The position numbers and the translations under genes are program-made. DNA of 64,000 nt from Cephalotus follicularis (Eukaryota > Streptophyta > Magnoliopsida > Oxalidales > Cephalotaceae): assembly GCA_001972305.1 (NCBI GenBank), contig BDDD01001482.1:124001-188000 (forward strand), given 5' to 3'. The stretch's first letter is position 1. Every line of letters begins with the position of its first letter. Positions 1 to 11,482 of the stretch are shown here, piece by piece. The notes under the pieces were generated by a model that was given only the letters and a program-made list of their open reading frames with translations, was not told the origin of the DNA and did no database searches.

Positions 1-2
1 TA

Positions 3-953
3 AAAGACAGTCATTCATTGAGTCAACTAGCCAGCATTTATGAACAAGAGATCATCAGACTACATGGTGTACCAGTATCGATCGTTTCGGATCGAGATCC
101 CCGTTTCACATCACGCTTTTGGAAGAGTTTACAGAATGCTTTGGGTACAAGGTTGAATTTCAGTACGGCGTACCATCCGCAAACAGACGGGCAATCAGAA
201 CGGACTATACAGACATTGGAAGATATGTTATGTGCTTGTGTTATAGATTTCCAAGGGAATTGGGAACAACATGTCACTCTGATTGAGTTTGCTTACAACA
301 ACAGTTTCTAAGCAAGCATACAGATAGCACCTTTTGAAGCTCTTTATGGACGAAGATGTCGAACGCCTATCTGTTGAAAAGAGGTAGGAGAACGGAAGTT
401 ATTGGGACCAGAAATGGTACAAGTAACTACCGAAAAAGTGAAACTGATACGGAAACGCCTCTTAACGGCGCAAAGTAGACAGAAGAGCTATGCGGACAAG
501 AGACGAAGAGAGTTACAGTTGGAAATGGGAGATCGCGTTTTTCTCAAGGTATCTCCATGGAAAGGAGTGATGCGGTTTGGCAAGAAGGGAAAGCTTAGTC
601 CCCGATACATTGGACCATATGAGATTTTGGAAAAGATAGGAGAAGTTGAGTATAGGCTTGCCTTGCCACCCAGTCAATCTCATGTACACAACGTATTCCA
701 TGTATCGCTACTACGGAAATATATGGCCAACCCATCTCATGTTCTAAGAGTTGAGCCTATTCAAGTGCATGAAGACTTGTCATACAATGAGCAACCAGTG
801 GAGATCCTGGATTACAAAGAACAAGTCCTGCGGACCAAGACCATTCTGTTAGTAAAAATTTTATAGAAAAACCACGAAGTTGAAGAAGCCACCTGGGAGT
901 TAGAAGACACCATGAGACAAGAGTACCCTCATCCTTTTAAGTCTAATGTATAA
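3..953 (+). pseudogene. Gypsy A: integrase C-terminal half and chromodomain-like tail
   Basis: This is the end of a Ty3/gypsy pol gene; the start lies left of the window. One frame runs to the TAA at 951-953. It shows the integrase core (SDRDPRF, then [11 protein letters not shown], which holds the expected catalytic Asp and Glu), the motif EFAYNNS, then ALYGRRCRTP, a GPYEI/FHVSLLRKY segment, and a tail with PVEILD and EEATWELED typical of plant chromovirus integrases. Three in-frame stops break it: after YNNSF (309-311), in CRTPIC-stop-KEV (a TGA), and a TAG near 863-866 where family members have Trp. There is no frameshift. The protein would have inserted retrotransposon cDNA into chromatin; this copy cannot make a full product. 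Confidence 0.9.
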
Positions 954-978
954 CAAATTTTGAGGACAAAATTTTTGT

Positions 979-991
979 AAGGAGGGTAGAT
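979..991 (+). other. Polypurine tract of gypsy A
   Basis: A purine-rich run (AAGGAGGGTAGA) sits directly before the TGTAATGACC start of the 3' LTR and follows the GAGGACAAAATTTTT stretch often seen between pol and LTR in plant gypsy elements. It would prime plus-strand DNA synthesis. Confidence 0.75.
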
Positions 992-1080
992 TGTAATGAC
1001 CCAAATTTCCATGTAAGATATTAATTATGGAAAATGATTGCTTGTATGTATTTTGGCAAATAGTTCAAGGGACCTGTAGT

Positions 1081-1192
1081 ATGACCCTATGCTCGGGGGC
1101 TTCGGGGGTTCCGATCCCCGGTGAGCGGACGGGGGCTCCCGCTGACCCGTCAGCAGGCAGGGGCTCGGGGGCTACGCCCCCGGAAGAAAATG
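1081..1192 (+). repeat. GC-rich hairpin block in gypsy A LTR
   Basis: A sharply GC-rich island in an AT-rich LTR with repeated CTCGGGGGCT units and a stem CGGGGGC-TAC-GCCCCCG close to 1170-1187. It is in the U3 part, upstream of the palindrome array. Function unknown. Confidence 0.6.
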
Positions 1193-1228
1193 GAATTTGG
1201 CTAAGTGATGAGAAGGACAAACTATCTT

Positions 1229-1563
1229 AAGCGCCGACAGTTCCACTTCAAGCGTCGACACTTGGGTAGTAACGGATGACGCTTAGACCCCTTCTATCTG
1301 GGCTTTAAACCAGAGCAACGGTAAATTGGTCAAAGCCCTCACACCGGCGACGCTTACGAGAAAGAGTCGACGCTTTGGGCAACGGACGACGCTCTAATTT
1401 TAAACGTCGACGCATTGAAGTCAAGTGTGTTAGTTGACCTGGACGAAAACTTAATGCAGCGACGCTTTGTAAGAAAGCGTCAGCGCTTTAGTCGGGATAG
1501 AAGTGAAAAACTCAGGTCAAGCCCATGACCGGCGACGCTTAGAAAGAAAACGTCGACGCTTTG
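1229..1563 (+). repeat. GTCGACGC palindrome array in gypsy A LTR
   Basis: About ten spaced copies of a motif close to AAGCGTCGACGCTTT, a near-perfect palindrome, alternate with a shorter form GGCGACGCTTA. Copies are 20 to 40 bases apart and degenerate mostly at CG positions (CG to TG or CA). Related arrays occur in other LTRs of this window. Confidence 0.8.
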
Positions 1564-2615
1564 AGCTACAGACAAAATGCAAAATCTGACTTTTTGGCAT
1601 TTTGTGAGTGAAAATCTTTAATTTTGGACACGTGGTAGGCCAGAGGAGGATGATATGGGATGTTATCAGGTGATCTAACAAGTGTCATCACTTGGATTGG
1701 TTGAATTTGAGCACATGGGCTCCCAAGAGAGAGAGTTGAGTTGTGTGAGAAAGGGAGAAGACTTGCCTCCCAAGAAATCCTTCTATTTAATGGCAAAGAG
1801 GGTTGAACTCAGTCACTTTGACTAAGAAAGAAAGTACTCCTGCTGAGAGTGAAGTGGAGAATTCGTGGAGAGCAAGAGAGAAAGAAATTCTAAAGCAAAG
1901 TTAGGAATTCCTATACCCATTTATGTCAATGCTTCCTCTGTTTTGATTCCAATTTTACAGCAGATTGTTCTATTGATATCATGCTCAATTCTTGATTAAT
2001 TTTTGAATGGTTGGATATTCTGGAAATGTTAGGATGTCCTCTTTAAATGTTATGCTTTGCATGTTTTAAGATTTTATCGATTTCTTGATGAAAATCAATG
2101 TTTTAAATTGATGTTTGGGTACTGTTTTATCCCTGGATTATGCAGAAAATTCTTTAAATCATATCTTGCTCGTTTCTTGATGAAAAATTAAATGGTTGGA
2201 TGTTTTGAAAACCTTAAGATGTCCTCTTTAACTATTAAGTTTATGTATCTCGAAATATGTCAATTTCTTGATGATAATCAATGATTCATTTTACTGCTCA
2301 TGCCCTGTTTTCTTATGGAACCATCCACTTTCAAAAATTCATAACGGATTCGATTTTCAACCAATTGTTATGATCTTGAGCTTTATGAATTCTTAAAGAT
2401 GTCTAATTTAATGTTTATGTTTTATGTTTTCTCTGAAAATGCTTATTTCTATATGAATTATCAGTTTTAGTAAAGCTATGCAAAACTATTTTATGAACTC
2501 ATTTGAGTCAATAATTCAAATGAAGAGAAAGGTTATGAATTGTGAAAGAAATGTTATGAAATGATTTTTATGAATGCTTTGAGCTGATCACTCAAAGTAT
2601 ATGATGAATGTACCG

Positions 2616-2637
2616 CCCTTGGATTGCGATCCAAGGG
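2616..2637. repeat. Perfect 9-bp stem hairpin in LTR
   Basis: CCCTTGGAT and its reverse complement ATCCAAGGG flank a TGCG loop. It is followed by a short direct repeat of GGAGCGAGATGCTCA. It lies inside the gypsy A LTR and could be an RNA hairpin in the transcript or a fossil of another insertion. Confidence 0.6.
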
Positions 2638-3334
2638 GAGTGGAGCGAGATGCTCAATGTTAATGGAGCGAGATGCTCACGGACATGCATGTGATGTAAG
2701 AATAGTAGTCGGGGAGTGCACAATGCCCCGGTGAAGCGGTGTAAAGGGTTCAGTAAGGTTTTTATGACTTTCATGTTTACAAAATGATCTAGTTATGATA
2801 TTAACTAGAAAAGTGATATGTTTTTATAAAATGTTCTAGTTATATGTATTGACTAGAAAAATGTTATGATGAAATGTGTTTACAGTAAAAATACCTTACT
2901 GAGCTATTTTGAGCGCATTCCTTTCGATGTTAGTTTTCAAATAAAATGTTTTCAGGAAATAATTGAATGGAGATTACGAGCTTAGAGGGTGCTCTTAAGA
3001 AGGAGTTTTTGTGAAAGAAAGGATATGCAATAATGTTTGCATAAATGTTTTGATATGTAATAAGAACAAAGTTTTTCTGCTGTATTATATGTTTATGTCG
3101 AAGAATGATCCTGTGTAATGTAGACCAACGATATGGTTATGACATCTTTATATAAGATGATTATGTGTAAAGTTTGAATTTAAAATTATGTATTATGTTG
3201 CAAGACATGAGTTTATGATGTAATGTACTTTTGAGAAGAGTACCAAAGGATGTAACAGTTCACACCCAACGTAACGCAACCGATCCTCGGAGTTCACTTT
3301 GAGCTATTAGCGAGCTCGGGTCGGGGGCGTTACA

Positions 3335-4235
3335 TAAGGGATAGATCTAATAGGTTGCTTCGTCTTTCCCAAAATCCAGTACGTCAGCAGGGAGCTGATT
3401 TGGTATGGCGAAAAAGGATTCCATAGATGTCTTACTGCCTGTTAGCCATCTAATTCTTATCTCCGAGAGGATGTCTTTGGGTATATCTAGGAGAGGATGC
3501 GCATGAATAGGAAGCCATAAGCTTCAGCTGTGGACTCCATCATGTATGTCATGCCTTGTACTTGGCATGATGTCGTACATGCCAGATGGGTTGGCTAATT
3601 GATTTTCAGTCCTTATTCTAGTGAGGTGTACTGGGAATAGTCAAGGGGATTGTGATAAACCTGGGAAGAGCTCAGGATCCCTTTTTGACATATGGAGAAT
3701 ATAATCAGAAATGAAACTTAAGGGAATTTTTGTTTCATAAGTGATCTAGAAAATCATGAATTCATTTCATGACATATGGTTTGTCCTGAATGTAAGTGCT
3801 GTGAACTGGAAGAGTTTAAAGCAAAGGTGTGCTACAAACTCCACCAAGTAATATGAGTATGTTCACGACCTATAATACCACATCAGAGTTGTTATTTTGG
3901 AAGCGGAAGTTCAGGGTAGAACTTTTAGTGGTTCCTTCCATTGTTTCATCTAGTTGTGATGTACTAGGATGACAATGGGGACTTTGCACAAGCCAAAGGA
4001 ACAGTGGTCTCATTGTCGCTCCATCATTTTAAACAGCGACGGTATTTCTTGATCTGTTAGATCATATGATCAAGGAGATCATAATACAGAGAATCATCAC
4101 CTATGAGAGATTTGCAAAGGTAGTAAACTTAGTAGACCCAGTTACCCATGCCTTTAGCAATTCAGTTTTTGTGGGAGTCAAGTATGATTTGATTAGGCTA
4201 TAAGGTCTTCGTGGCTGTAAGGCCAAGTGGTAGAT
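3335..4235 (+). pseudogene. Copia B: RT end and RNase H remnant
   Basis: A decayed Ty1/copia pol tail. Reading across several frames, short matches appear in order: an RT-tail block (RSNRLL...LSQNP), a SIMYVMPCT-like block, a VLNVSAVNWKSLKQ block (RNase H), a DNGDFAQAKG block and a VNLVDPVTHA block. They end in a polypurine tract (AAGTGGTAGA) before the LTR at 4236. The order matches copia RT-RNase H, and the region aligns by eye with 41500-42365 of the full-length copia element. Many stops and frameshifts make it non-functional. Its left end is cut by gypsy A. Confidence 0.75.
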
Positions 4236-6400
4236 TGTTCGAATAGGGTGTCCCTGCAAGCCACGAGAGGTTACATGTACACTCTGATTCAACGTTCCTA
4301 GTTTCAGTTATATTCTATCGTGCATATATTTTTTATATTGGCAAGAATATATGGCTCATCCCAATCAACCAAAAGAACAGAATGATTATTCTTAATTAAC
4401 TGTACGCCATATATTGCCGTCTCACATCAAAGGGTTGGATCTCTCACCAGGGAGGCCATGATATTGAGATCCCTATTCCCTGTGACTAAACTTGTTCCAA
4501 GTCATAGGTTCACAATCTTTGGGCCATTGTAGAACTGTGATAAAGACTTGCCACTTTAGGCTTGCTCCCAAGGAGGGAGGATAGATCATCTCATGGACCA
4601 TTCGGTATTATCTTAAACCTAATGTGGGGTGTGTGCCTGGTTGCATGATGCTGAACAGACCCACCAATAGGGTCCCTATTTGGATAGTCTATACCCATGT
4701 CAATTGGGAATCCCTTGGTCTCGCTAGTGTATAGTCTATGGTGACTAGTAGGTCCATGCCTACGTTGTTCCTTTGACCTGAGCTACTAGCATGCATTATG
4801 TGGTGACTGCTTGACTTTGATTTCTGCCTTCCCCAGCACTAGCCACATGCTGGCAAAAGTGTTGTCTTTGGGTTTTGTGGTAGCTGCATTGAGATGTATA
4901 AGCCAGCGCGCAACAAGGGATCGTCACACCCGGGTAGAAGGTGACCAGCTCTATTTGATCTGTGTATGTTGTAGACTTTAAAGTCCTGATCAGACATAGG
5001 TGGACAGGAAAGTAGAGGTTTCTGTGGGATGTCTGCCGTTAGTCTCAGTGAATTCACCGATTTTATAGAATAGCAGAAAAACTAGGGGTGACATTTATCC
5101 AAACCGTAGACCGCGATCAGGGCTAAGTATGACGAGGGATACATGATACATATGCAGATGACTGAGTAAAGCGACTCGCTATTCGATCCCTGATTGATAG
5201 ACATGGTAATATAGGATATGGGGGGTGACTGGAGATCACATAGGGGCTATTTTATTAGTCGGTGACTATGAAAGTGGTCGTACCAGATGACAGGGTGCTC
5301 TGGGAATTTGTCATCATGTTGGAGATCGATAGGCTTTCGGGTCCCGCTTGATTACGGTGAGAAGTTAACATCAAGGAGATGTTACTTTTACCAGGAATGT
5401 TTTATTTGCTAGACATATCACTGGTTGAGATAGTGAGTTCACGCATCATCATAATAAAATATTTCGGCCAAAGGTTTGAGTGTTGGAGAAGTTATTTTGT
5501 CAGGAAAAAGAGAATTTGGGGCGACTAAGGTCTTGCGAGACTTTAGCAATTTGTGCATAAATTAGCCAAATAGTGGTTTATTTAATTTTAGCCAAATATG
5601 CCCTTGCCCATTTATGAGACCATTTTGATTGGTTTCCCTTTTTTGTCTTATGTGCTTCTAAAACTTGAGTGATGGACAATCTTATTTACAACAAATGATG
5701 GGAACATGTCTTACCTTTTAATTAAGACACATGAGTAGACTAGAGGTGGGACCCATTTCATTTTATTAATGAAATGGCTAGCCATTGGGGCGTGCACACG
5801 AGAGAGAGAGAGAGAGAGAGAAAATGAGACATGGGTCTAATTAAACATACAACATCAATTTACAGTTTCTCTCTCCAGCCTTCTTCCTCTCACCCGACTT
5901 CTCCCTCTCTTCTCCTTCTTCTTCACATGCTCTTGATCCTCCATTAATGGTGAACTAAAAAATCTCAGTTTTTCTGGATAGGAAGACAACGTCTCATCCT
6001 CTTCTCACATACATGATCACAAAGGGTGGAGATAACTCATAAAATGTGTTTTATATTGACTCTTTGTTATTGTAGATTTAGTTCAACGTCACAGTAGCCT
6101 TCCTCCTTCAATTATGTTCAAGGCCGGAGCTTGTGGAGCATCTTTGGTGAAGGAAGAAATTTTGGAAGTGAAGAAATCATGAGTTGCCATTTTTGGGTCC
6201 AACATCCAAGCTTGAAGACATGGATTCTTGCTTCACATTTGTTGTTCGTATGGCGTCTGTGAGCATCTTTTTTAAAGACAAATGGCATAAATCTTTGTTT
6301 GGAGGAACACACAAATTTGGAGAATTTGAATGTGGATAGCACAGAATGAGGTATTTGTATTCTATCCATTCCCTTCTTTTTTGTGATGTTTCTATGTGTT
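4236..6400 (+). mobile_element. Copia B 3' LTR (right boundary unclear)
   Basis: The LTR begins TGTTCGAATAGGGTGTCCC after a polypurine tract. It carries blocks shared with the other copia LTRs here, such as GTTCCAAGTCATAGGTTCAC near 4495, a GACTAGTAGGTCC block, GGGATCGTCACACCC and CTAAGTATGACGAGGGATAC, then a TAGTGGTTTATTTAATTTT block near 5570 and a CT-rich leader near 5870. Similarity by eye fades after about 6100. Somewhere before 6805 it gives way to the end of the gypsy C 5' LTR; I could not fix the junction. Confidence 0.65.
5800..5821 (+). repeat. (GA)n microsatellite
   Basis: An uninterrupted run of about eleven GA units inside the copia B LTR, at the place where related LTRs have purine-rich leader sequence. 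Confidence 0.9.
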
Positions 6401-6805
6401 GTTGTGATCGGGCTTGAGGGCTGGGACCCTAGTTTTTGCAGGTGCTGCCCCCTTGCTTTCCAATGGTAATGGGATGCAAGGGGACGGGTTTGTATGGTTT
6501 TGGCATAGGTTTTGTTTTGTGTTTCCTAATTGCCATTTTGTGTAACAATTGTTTGGGCATATGGCTGCCCAAAGCTACAACCCATCCCTGCCATGCTTGG
6601 TTATGGTGGATGGTTTGATTAGATTCTACATTAGAGATCCTTGACCTTAATTGGGACCAATTAAGGACTTAGATTTTGGGGTATACCATTGCTCTATTAT
6701 CAATCAACTGATCGAATTTAAAATTGATCACCCTAAACTCCAAAGTCCCTATTTGTGTGCTTCTGCTACCCTATGAGCCATAGGTTCCCAAGAGGGGGTG
6801 TTACA
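6400..6805 (+). mobile_element. Gypsy C 5' LTR, right end only
   Basis: The sequence ends AGAGGGGGTGTTACA just before a primer-binding site, as expected for a gypsy LTR end. The left part of this LTR (which should start like 11351, TGTAATATCACG) is absent, so the 5' LTR has lost its head. The start given is a rough estimate. Confidence 0.45.
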
Positions 6806-6810
6806 GATTA

Positions 6811-6822
6811 TAGTATCAGATA
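6811..6822 (+). other. Primer-binding site of gypsy C (degenerate)
   Basis: TAGTATCAGATA sits six bases past the LTR end and resembles the initiator tRNA-Met site TGGTATCAGAGC, with three mismatches. It primes minus-strand DNA synthesis in intact elements. Confidence 0.7.
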
Positions 6823-6979
6823 ATAAGTTTTTGTTCGTTAGAAGACCTAACTAGGTTTGACCTGTGAGATTGGGTAGACTTTGGGTTACGGCTATTTCGT
6901 TACGGTCATTTCGATATGTCTTCTGTTTCAGCTTTCTGATTCTTTTTGTCTTTATCTTATCTTGGTCTCTGTTGCGTAG

Positions 6980-8098
6980 ATGGTACGAACAAGGAACACC
7001 GCTCAGAGAACTGAACCAGCTGTGGCTCGGGAAGGAGTAAGAAATGAGCCTACTGTGGATGAAGTGGTGAGACAGGCAGCGGCTAAAGAGGTGAATCGGG
7101 TGATGCACCTACAAAATCCAGGACAAGGATGTCGTGAGCAAGTTGCGGAGGAGAACGTACCAGTTGATGCTCATGCAGATAGGGGAGCTGGGGACCGACC
7201 TGACACTCCAGTTAATGTCTGGCTTGAGAGGTTCCAAAAGCAAAGTCCTCAATCCTTTTTTTTAGTGCCCACACCTGTGGAGGCTGAGTACTGGATTGCT
7301 CATATGGAGAAAATTTTTGATATGCTGGGGTTTAGTGATGATCAGAAAGTGAAATTGGTTGCGCATAAGCTGGAGGACGATGCCCAGACATGGTGGAAGG
7401 CGTTGAAGATAGCTAAGGGTGGAGCTGTAAAGTCTTTTATCAGCAGTATTTTTCCCACTGCTGATAAAGAGGCTTATGCAAGGGAGTTCGTTATCACAAG
7501 AGAGAAGGAGGGTGAGTCAGGCACCGAGTTCTTGGCTCGGTTTAGCAGATTAGAGGGCTTTGCTTGACCTGTAGTGGGGTCAACAGTAGAACAGGCAAAA
7601 AAATTTAAATGGAAGTTGTACTATCACCTCAGAGGAAAGCTGATAAACTCAAGATTTGTTAATGTATCGGAGGTTGCAAATGCTGCAAAGAACTTAGAGA
7701 TGGAGAGGTTAGACTTCCAGGCTGCTCGCCAAGAAAGAGAGAGGAAGCGTAACAAAGGTAATGCTCAGGGCCAAAATTCGGGACAGCAAGGTAAGGGCCA
7801 AAATGGTAAGCAGCAAAGGAAAAATGATAATCGAGGACAACAACGATAGCCTGGTAATGATCAGAGGCAGATACAAGGAGCTGCTGGTGGGGGTAACCCC
7901 AATATTTAAATTACATAGTGTGACACTTGTGGGAAGAGGCATCTGGTTGGAACGTGTTACAAGGCTTCTGGGGCATGCTTTGTGTGTGGAGAGTTGGGTC
8001 ATCGCTTTAGAGACTGTCCGGACCCTCGTGCAAAGGAGAGGAGAAGTAATGGTGGCGATGCGGGACAGCGCAATGTGGGAGGCAGAGTCTTTGCATTG
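6980..8098 (+). pseudogene. Gypsy C gag (capsid and zinc knuckles), broken
   Basis: The frame from the ATG at 6980 shows a Retrotrans_gag domain: EYWIAHMEKIFDMLGFSDD, then AQTWWKAL, and the block FVITREKEGESGTEFLARF. It continues past a TGA at 7565-7567 in the same frame (NVSEVANAAKNLEMERL), then a lysine/glutamine-rich basic tail. Further stops follow at 7847 (TAG), 7907 (TAA) and 7916 (TAG). The same frame then reads two zinc knuckles: CDTCGKRHLVGTC (one residue short of CX2CX4HX4C) and CFVCGELGHRFRDC (a perfect one). Gag packages the RNA in virus-like particles. All decay here is by stops; the frame is kept up to the protease. Confidence 0.9.
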
Positions 8099-8530
8099 AC
8101 AACTCATCAGGCAGCGGATGCTCTAGGTACAGTTTCGGGTTATCTCTCTGTTTGTAATCGTGTTGTTATGTATTGTATGATACTGGATCGACTTACTCTG
8201 TACTAGCAAGGTCTTTTGTTCGGCGTCTTGGGGTGCCATCTAAGTCTCTGGATCCAGTTCTGGTTCTTTCAACCCCATACGGGGACATCTGCTGTGATAT
8301 CTGAGTATTTTAGTTGTTGCCCTATTTCTTCTGATGATAAAGTTCGTGAGGCAAACCTTCTCTCGATTGATATGCATGACTTTGACATGATCCTTGGCCT
8401 GGATTGGTTAGATGGCCATCGTGCCACGATTGATTGTCACGCTCAGACGATTTTGCTTGGAGATGTGGGTTGACCTGATTTTATTTATCAGGGTTCACGG
8501 CCGACCAAGAATGTCAAGGTTATTTCTATA
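8099..8530 (+). pseudogene. Gypsy C protease, frameshifted
   Basis: An aspartic protease follows gag. The active-site block reads YDTGSTYSV with the Asp codon at 8179-8181, one frame off from gag, so a frameshift lies just before it. The frame then returns for HDFDMILGLDWLDGHRATIDC, the conserved C-terminal half, which ends in a TGA at 8471-8473. The catalytic triplet Asp-Thr-Gly is intact but cannot be translated together with the rest. Confidence 0.85.
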
Positions 8531-9340
8531 TTGAAGGCTCAGAAGTTGGTGGCTAAGGGCGCTGACGGATTCTTAGCTGTTGTTAAAGATGTCTCTAAGG
8601 ATGAGCCTCGCCTTGAGGACTATCGTGTTGTTAAAGAGTTTTCAAATGTGTTTCTGAAGGAGTTACCAGGATTGCCACCTCAACGGGAAGTGGAGTTTAC
8701 CATCGAGCTCATTCCTAGGGCGTGACCTATATCCAAAGCGCTATATAGGATGGCAACGCTAGAGTTGCAAGAACTGAAGGAGCAGTTGCAAGAATTGTTG
8801 GATCGGGGTTTCATACAGCCGAGTGTTTCACCGTGGGGTGCTCCGGTTCTGTTTGTGAAGAAGAAGGATGGTTCTATGAAGCTGTGCATAGACTACAGGG
8901 AGCTGAATCGGATTACTGTTAGGAACAAATACCCTTTGACTAGGATTGATGACTTATTTGATCAACTCCAAGGCACACGGTATTTTTCTACGATCGATTT
9001 GAGAGTTGGATATCATCAGCTACGGGTAAAGGATGAAGACATACCTAAGAATGCTTTCTGTACACGGTATGGGCATTACGAGTTTTTAGTGATACCGTTC
9101 AGACTTACCAATGCCCCGGCGATCTTCATGGATTTGATGAATCGGTGGTTTCATGAATTCTTGGATCGGTTTGTAATTGTGATTATAGATGATATCTTGT
9201 TGTATTCCAAGTCAAAGGAAGAACATGAGGAGCAGCTTCGTATAGTGCTGCGGATTTTGAGGAAGAATCAGCTATATGCGAAGTTTTCAAAGTGTGAATT
9301 CCTATTGGTGCAGGTGGCATTCTTAGGCCACGTGGTTACA
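8531..9340 (+). pseudogene. Gypsy C reverse transcriptase
   Basis: Recognised by EFSNVFLKELPGLPP, then after one TGA (8723-8725) by [59 protein letters not shown] and [10 protein letters not shown]. The catalytic Asp-Asp pair is at 8188 plus 1000 (9188-9193); the usual aromatic or Phe before Ile-Asp-Asp is Ile here. From 8726 the frame is open through RT and into RNase H. It is among the best preserved RT segments in the window, yet with the upstream stops it cannot be made as part of Gag-Pol. Confidence 0.9.
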
Positions 9341-9920
9341 GCAGAAGGCATTAGTGTTGATCCTGTAAAGGTTGAGGCTATTACTAAATGGCTGGGAGCT
9401 ACTACAGTAACAAAGGTAAGAAGTTTTCTGAGTTTGGCTGGTTACTATAGGCGGTTTGTGGAAAGCTTTTCCTCGATAGCCTTACCATTGACACAACTCA
9501 TGAGGAAGGGAGCCAAGTTTGTGTGGAATGAAGAACGAGAAGCAAGCTTTGAGCAGTTGAAGAATGGTCTTGTGTTTGCACCAATTCTTCGTTTGCCGTC
9601 TGGGTCAGGTGGTTACCAGATATATAGTGGTGCTTCTAAGAAGGGTTTGGGATGCGTATTGATGCAACACGGTCATGTTATAACTTATGCTTCCAAGCAG
9701 CTTAAGCCTAGCAGCAGTTGTTTTTGCGTTGAAGATATGGAGGCATTATTTGTACGGAGAAACTTGTGACATTTTCACCGATCACAAGAGTCTGCAGTAC
9801 ATTTTCACCCAGAAGGAGCTGAACATGCGGCAGAGGCGGTGGTTGGAGCTTTTGAAGGATTACGATGTTAATATTCAATACCATCCTAGTAAGGCTAATG
9901 CAGTAGCTGATGCTCTTAAT
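9341..9920 (+). pseudogene. Gypsy C RNase H, catalytic Asp lost
   Basis: Follows RT through the connecting block [18 protein letters not shown]. The RNase H start reads [15 protein letters not shown] where the family has YTDAS, so the first catalytic Asp is Gly (codon 9629-9631). A frameshift near 9720 moves the domain to the next frame, which continues with [42 protein letters not shown] and [15 protein letters not shown]. The domain would degrade RNA in the RNA-DNA hybrid; this one is dead on two counts. Confidence 0.88.
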
Positions 9921-10049
9921 AGGAATAGTTCTGGGAGTGTAGTGACTTTGCTTACTCAGCCACAGTTGATATCGGATATGGAGCGGTTGGATTTGAACTT
10001 GTTTGGTCGGGGTTCTGGAGGTTTTGTTGCTGGCTTGAATATTGAACCT

Positions 10050-11325
10050 ACTCTCAAATCTCGGATTAAGGCGGCTCAGAGTGATGATGAGGATTTATGG
10101 GCCTTAGTCCAGAATGTGGATGAAGATAAGCAGTCGAAGTTCCGTGTGGATGATCATGGAGCTATATGGTTGGGTAGACAGTTATGTGTGCCGGCTGATC
10201 CTGAAGTCCGAGAAGCCGTTTTGTTTGAGGCACACAGCTTTCAGTTCTCTATACATCTTGGTTCTACAAAAATGTATAGAGATTTGAAGAGAAATTTGAC
10301 GTAGCTGAATTTGTTGGGAGGTGTTTGGTCTGTTAGCAGGTCAAGATCGAACATCAGTGATCTAGTGGGTTGCTATAGCCCTTGGAGATTCCAGTTTGAA
10401 AATGGGAGAGCATAGCTATGGATTTTGTCACTGGCTTGCCAAGAACATTCAGGAGGAATGATGCCATATGGGTAGTGGTGGATCGATTGACCAAGTCGGC
10501 TCACTTCTTGGCTATTCGAGAGGGCTTCTCTATGGGCCGATTGACGGAGGTTTTCCAACAAGAGATAAGGAGACTTCACGGGAAACCTGTATTTGTGCTT
10601 TAGAGTGGACTGGGAACTGGGATGAGTATTTGAGCTTGGTGGAGTTTGCATATAATAACAGTTGGCATGCTAGCATTCGTATGGCTCCGTTTGAAGCATT
10701 GTATGGGAGGAAGTGTCGTGCTCCGACATGTTGGGATGAGGTTGGAGAAAGAGTTATTTAGGGACCCTAGCTAGTCCAGGTCACTACTGGGAAAGTAGCA
10801 ATAGCAAGGGAAAGACTAAAGGTGGCTCAATACCAACAGAAGAGTTATCGGATAAACATCGGAGGGACATGGAATTTAAAGCAGGTGAACATGTGTTTTT
10901 GAAGGTTTCATTGGAAAGGAGTCCGTCATTTTGGGATGAAAGGGAAGTTGATTCCTTGGTTTATAGGACCATTCGAAGTTCTTGAAACTGTTGGAGCAGT
11001 AGCTTATCGGTTAGCTTTGCCTCCATAGTTAGCACATGTCCATAATGAGTTCCATGTGTCCTTGTGAGGGGTTATCGGCATCATCCCCTTCACGTTGTTC
11101 ACTATCCTTTGGACAAGATCCGGGAGGATTTGTCTTGTGATGAGGAGGCCGAGGCTATTCTGGATCGGCAAGAACGGGTTACTTGTAAGAAGACAATTCC
11201 ATTTGTCGAGGTCTTGTGGAAGAACCATTCAGAGTGAGAAGCTACATGCGAGTTAGAGGATCATATTCGGGAAGAATTCCCTTGTTTGTTTGAGTGAGGT
11301 ATGTGTTTATTTATGATTTCGGGAT
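10050..11325 (+). pseudogene. Gypsy C integrase and chromodomain-like tail, core deleted
   Basis: Begins with the His-His part of the zinc-binding domain ([20 protein letters not shown]) and a damaged Cys part near 10300-10400. The core starts at MDFVTGLPRTF (10418) with VVVDRLTKSAHFLA and RLHGKPVFVL, then jumps straight to GNWDEYLSLVEFAYNNS. Compared with gypsy A, about 55 residues are missing at about 10600, taking the second catalytic Asp and the Glu. Later frames give ALYGRKCRAP, a damaged GPF region, and a chromodomain-like tail (AEAILDRQE, TIPFVEVLWKNHSE, ELEDHIREEF) ending near 11300. Confidence 0.88.
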
Positions 11326-11336
11326 GAAATCCTTTT

Positions 11337-11350
11337 TAAGTGGGGGTGGA
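11337..11350 (+). other. Polypurine tract of gypsy C
   Basis: AAGTGGGGGTGGA directly precedes the 3' LTR start TGTAATATCACG, after the GGGATGAAATCC stretch typical of this position in plant gypsy elements. Confidence 0.8.
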
Positions 11351-11482
11351 TGTAATATCACGATTTGTTGCCTATATCTTTGATGTGTCATATGTTATGT
11401 TTGTTTATGTTATGTGTTTTTCGGAATGTTCGAAATTTGTTTTTGAAAACTCTTATTATTTTATTTTCTTTCTTAGGCATCA

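Larger units (their letters stand above)
992..3334 (+). mobile_element. Gypsy A 3' LTR
   Basis: The LTR starts TGTAATGACCC right after a polypurine tract and ends GGGGCGTTACA, giving inverted TGTAA/TTACA ends, about 2.34 kb. It holds a GC-rich hairpin block near 1081-1192, an array of GTCGACGC palindromes (1229-1563), a long AT-rich middle and a perfect hairpin at 2616-2637. Copia RT sequence begins immediately after, so the gypsy element most likely inserted into copia B. The five bases after it (TAAGG) would be the target-site duplication; the other copy lies outside the window. Confidence 0.85.

Noticed and set aside
1081-1130. A tRNA T-arm-like GGTTCCGATCCCCGG
   Set aside because: No acceptor stem, D-arm or anticodon arm can be placed around it; it belongs to the GC-rich hairpin block.
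1229-1563. A CRISPR array from the regularly repeated GTCGACGC units
   Set aside because: Repeats are short, degenerate and irregularly spaced, spacers are not unique units, and the context is a plant LTR.
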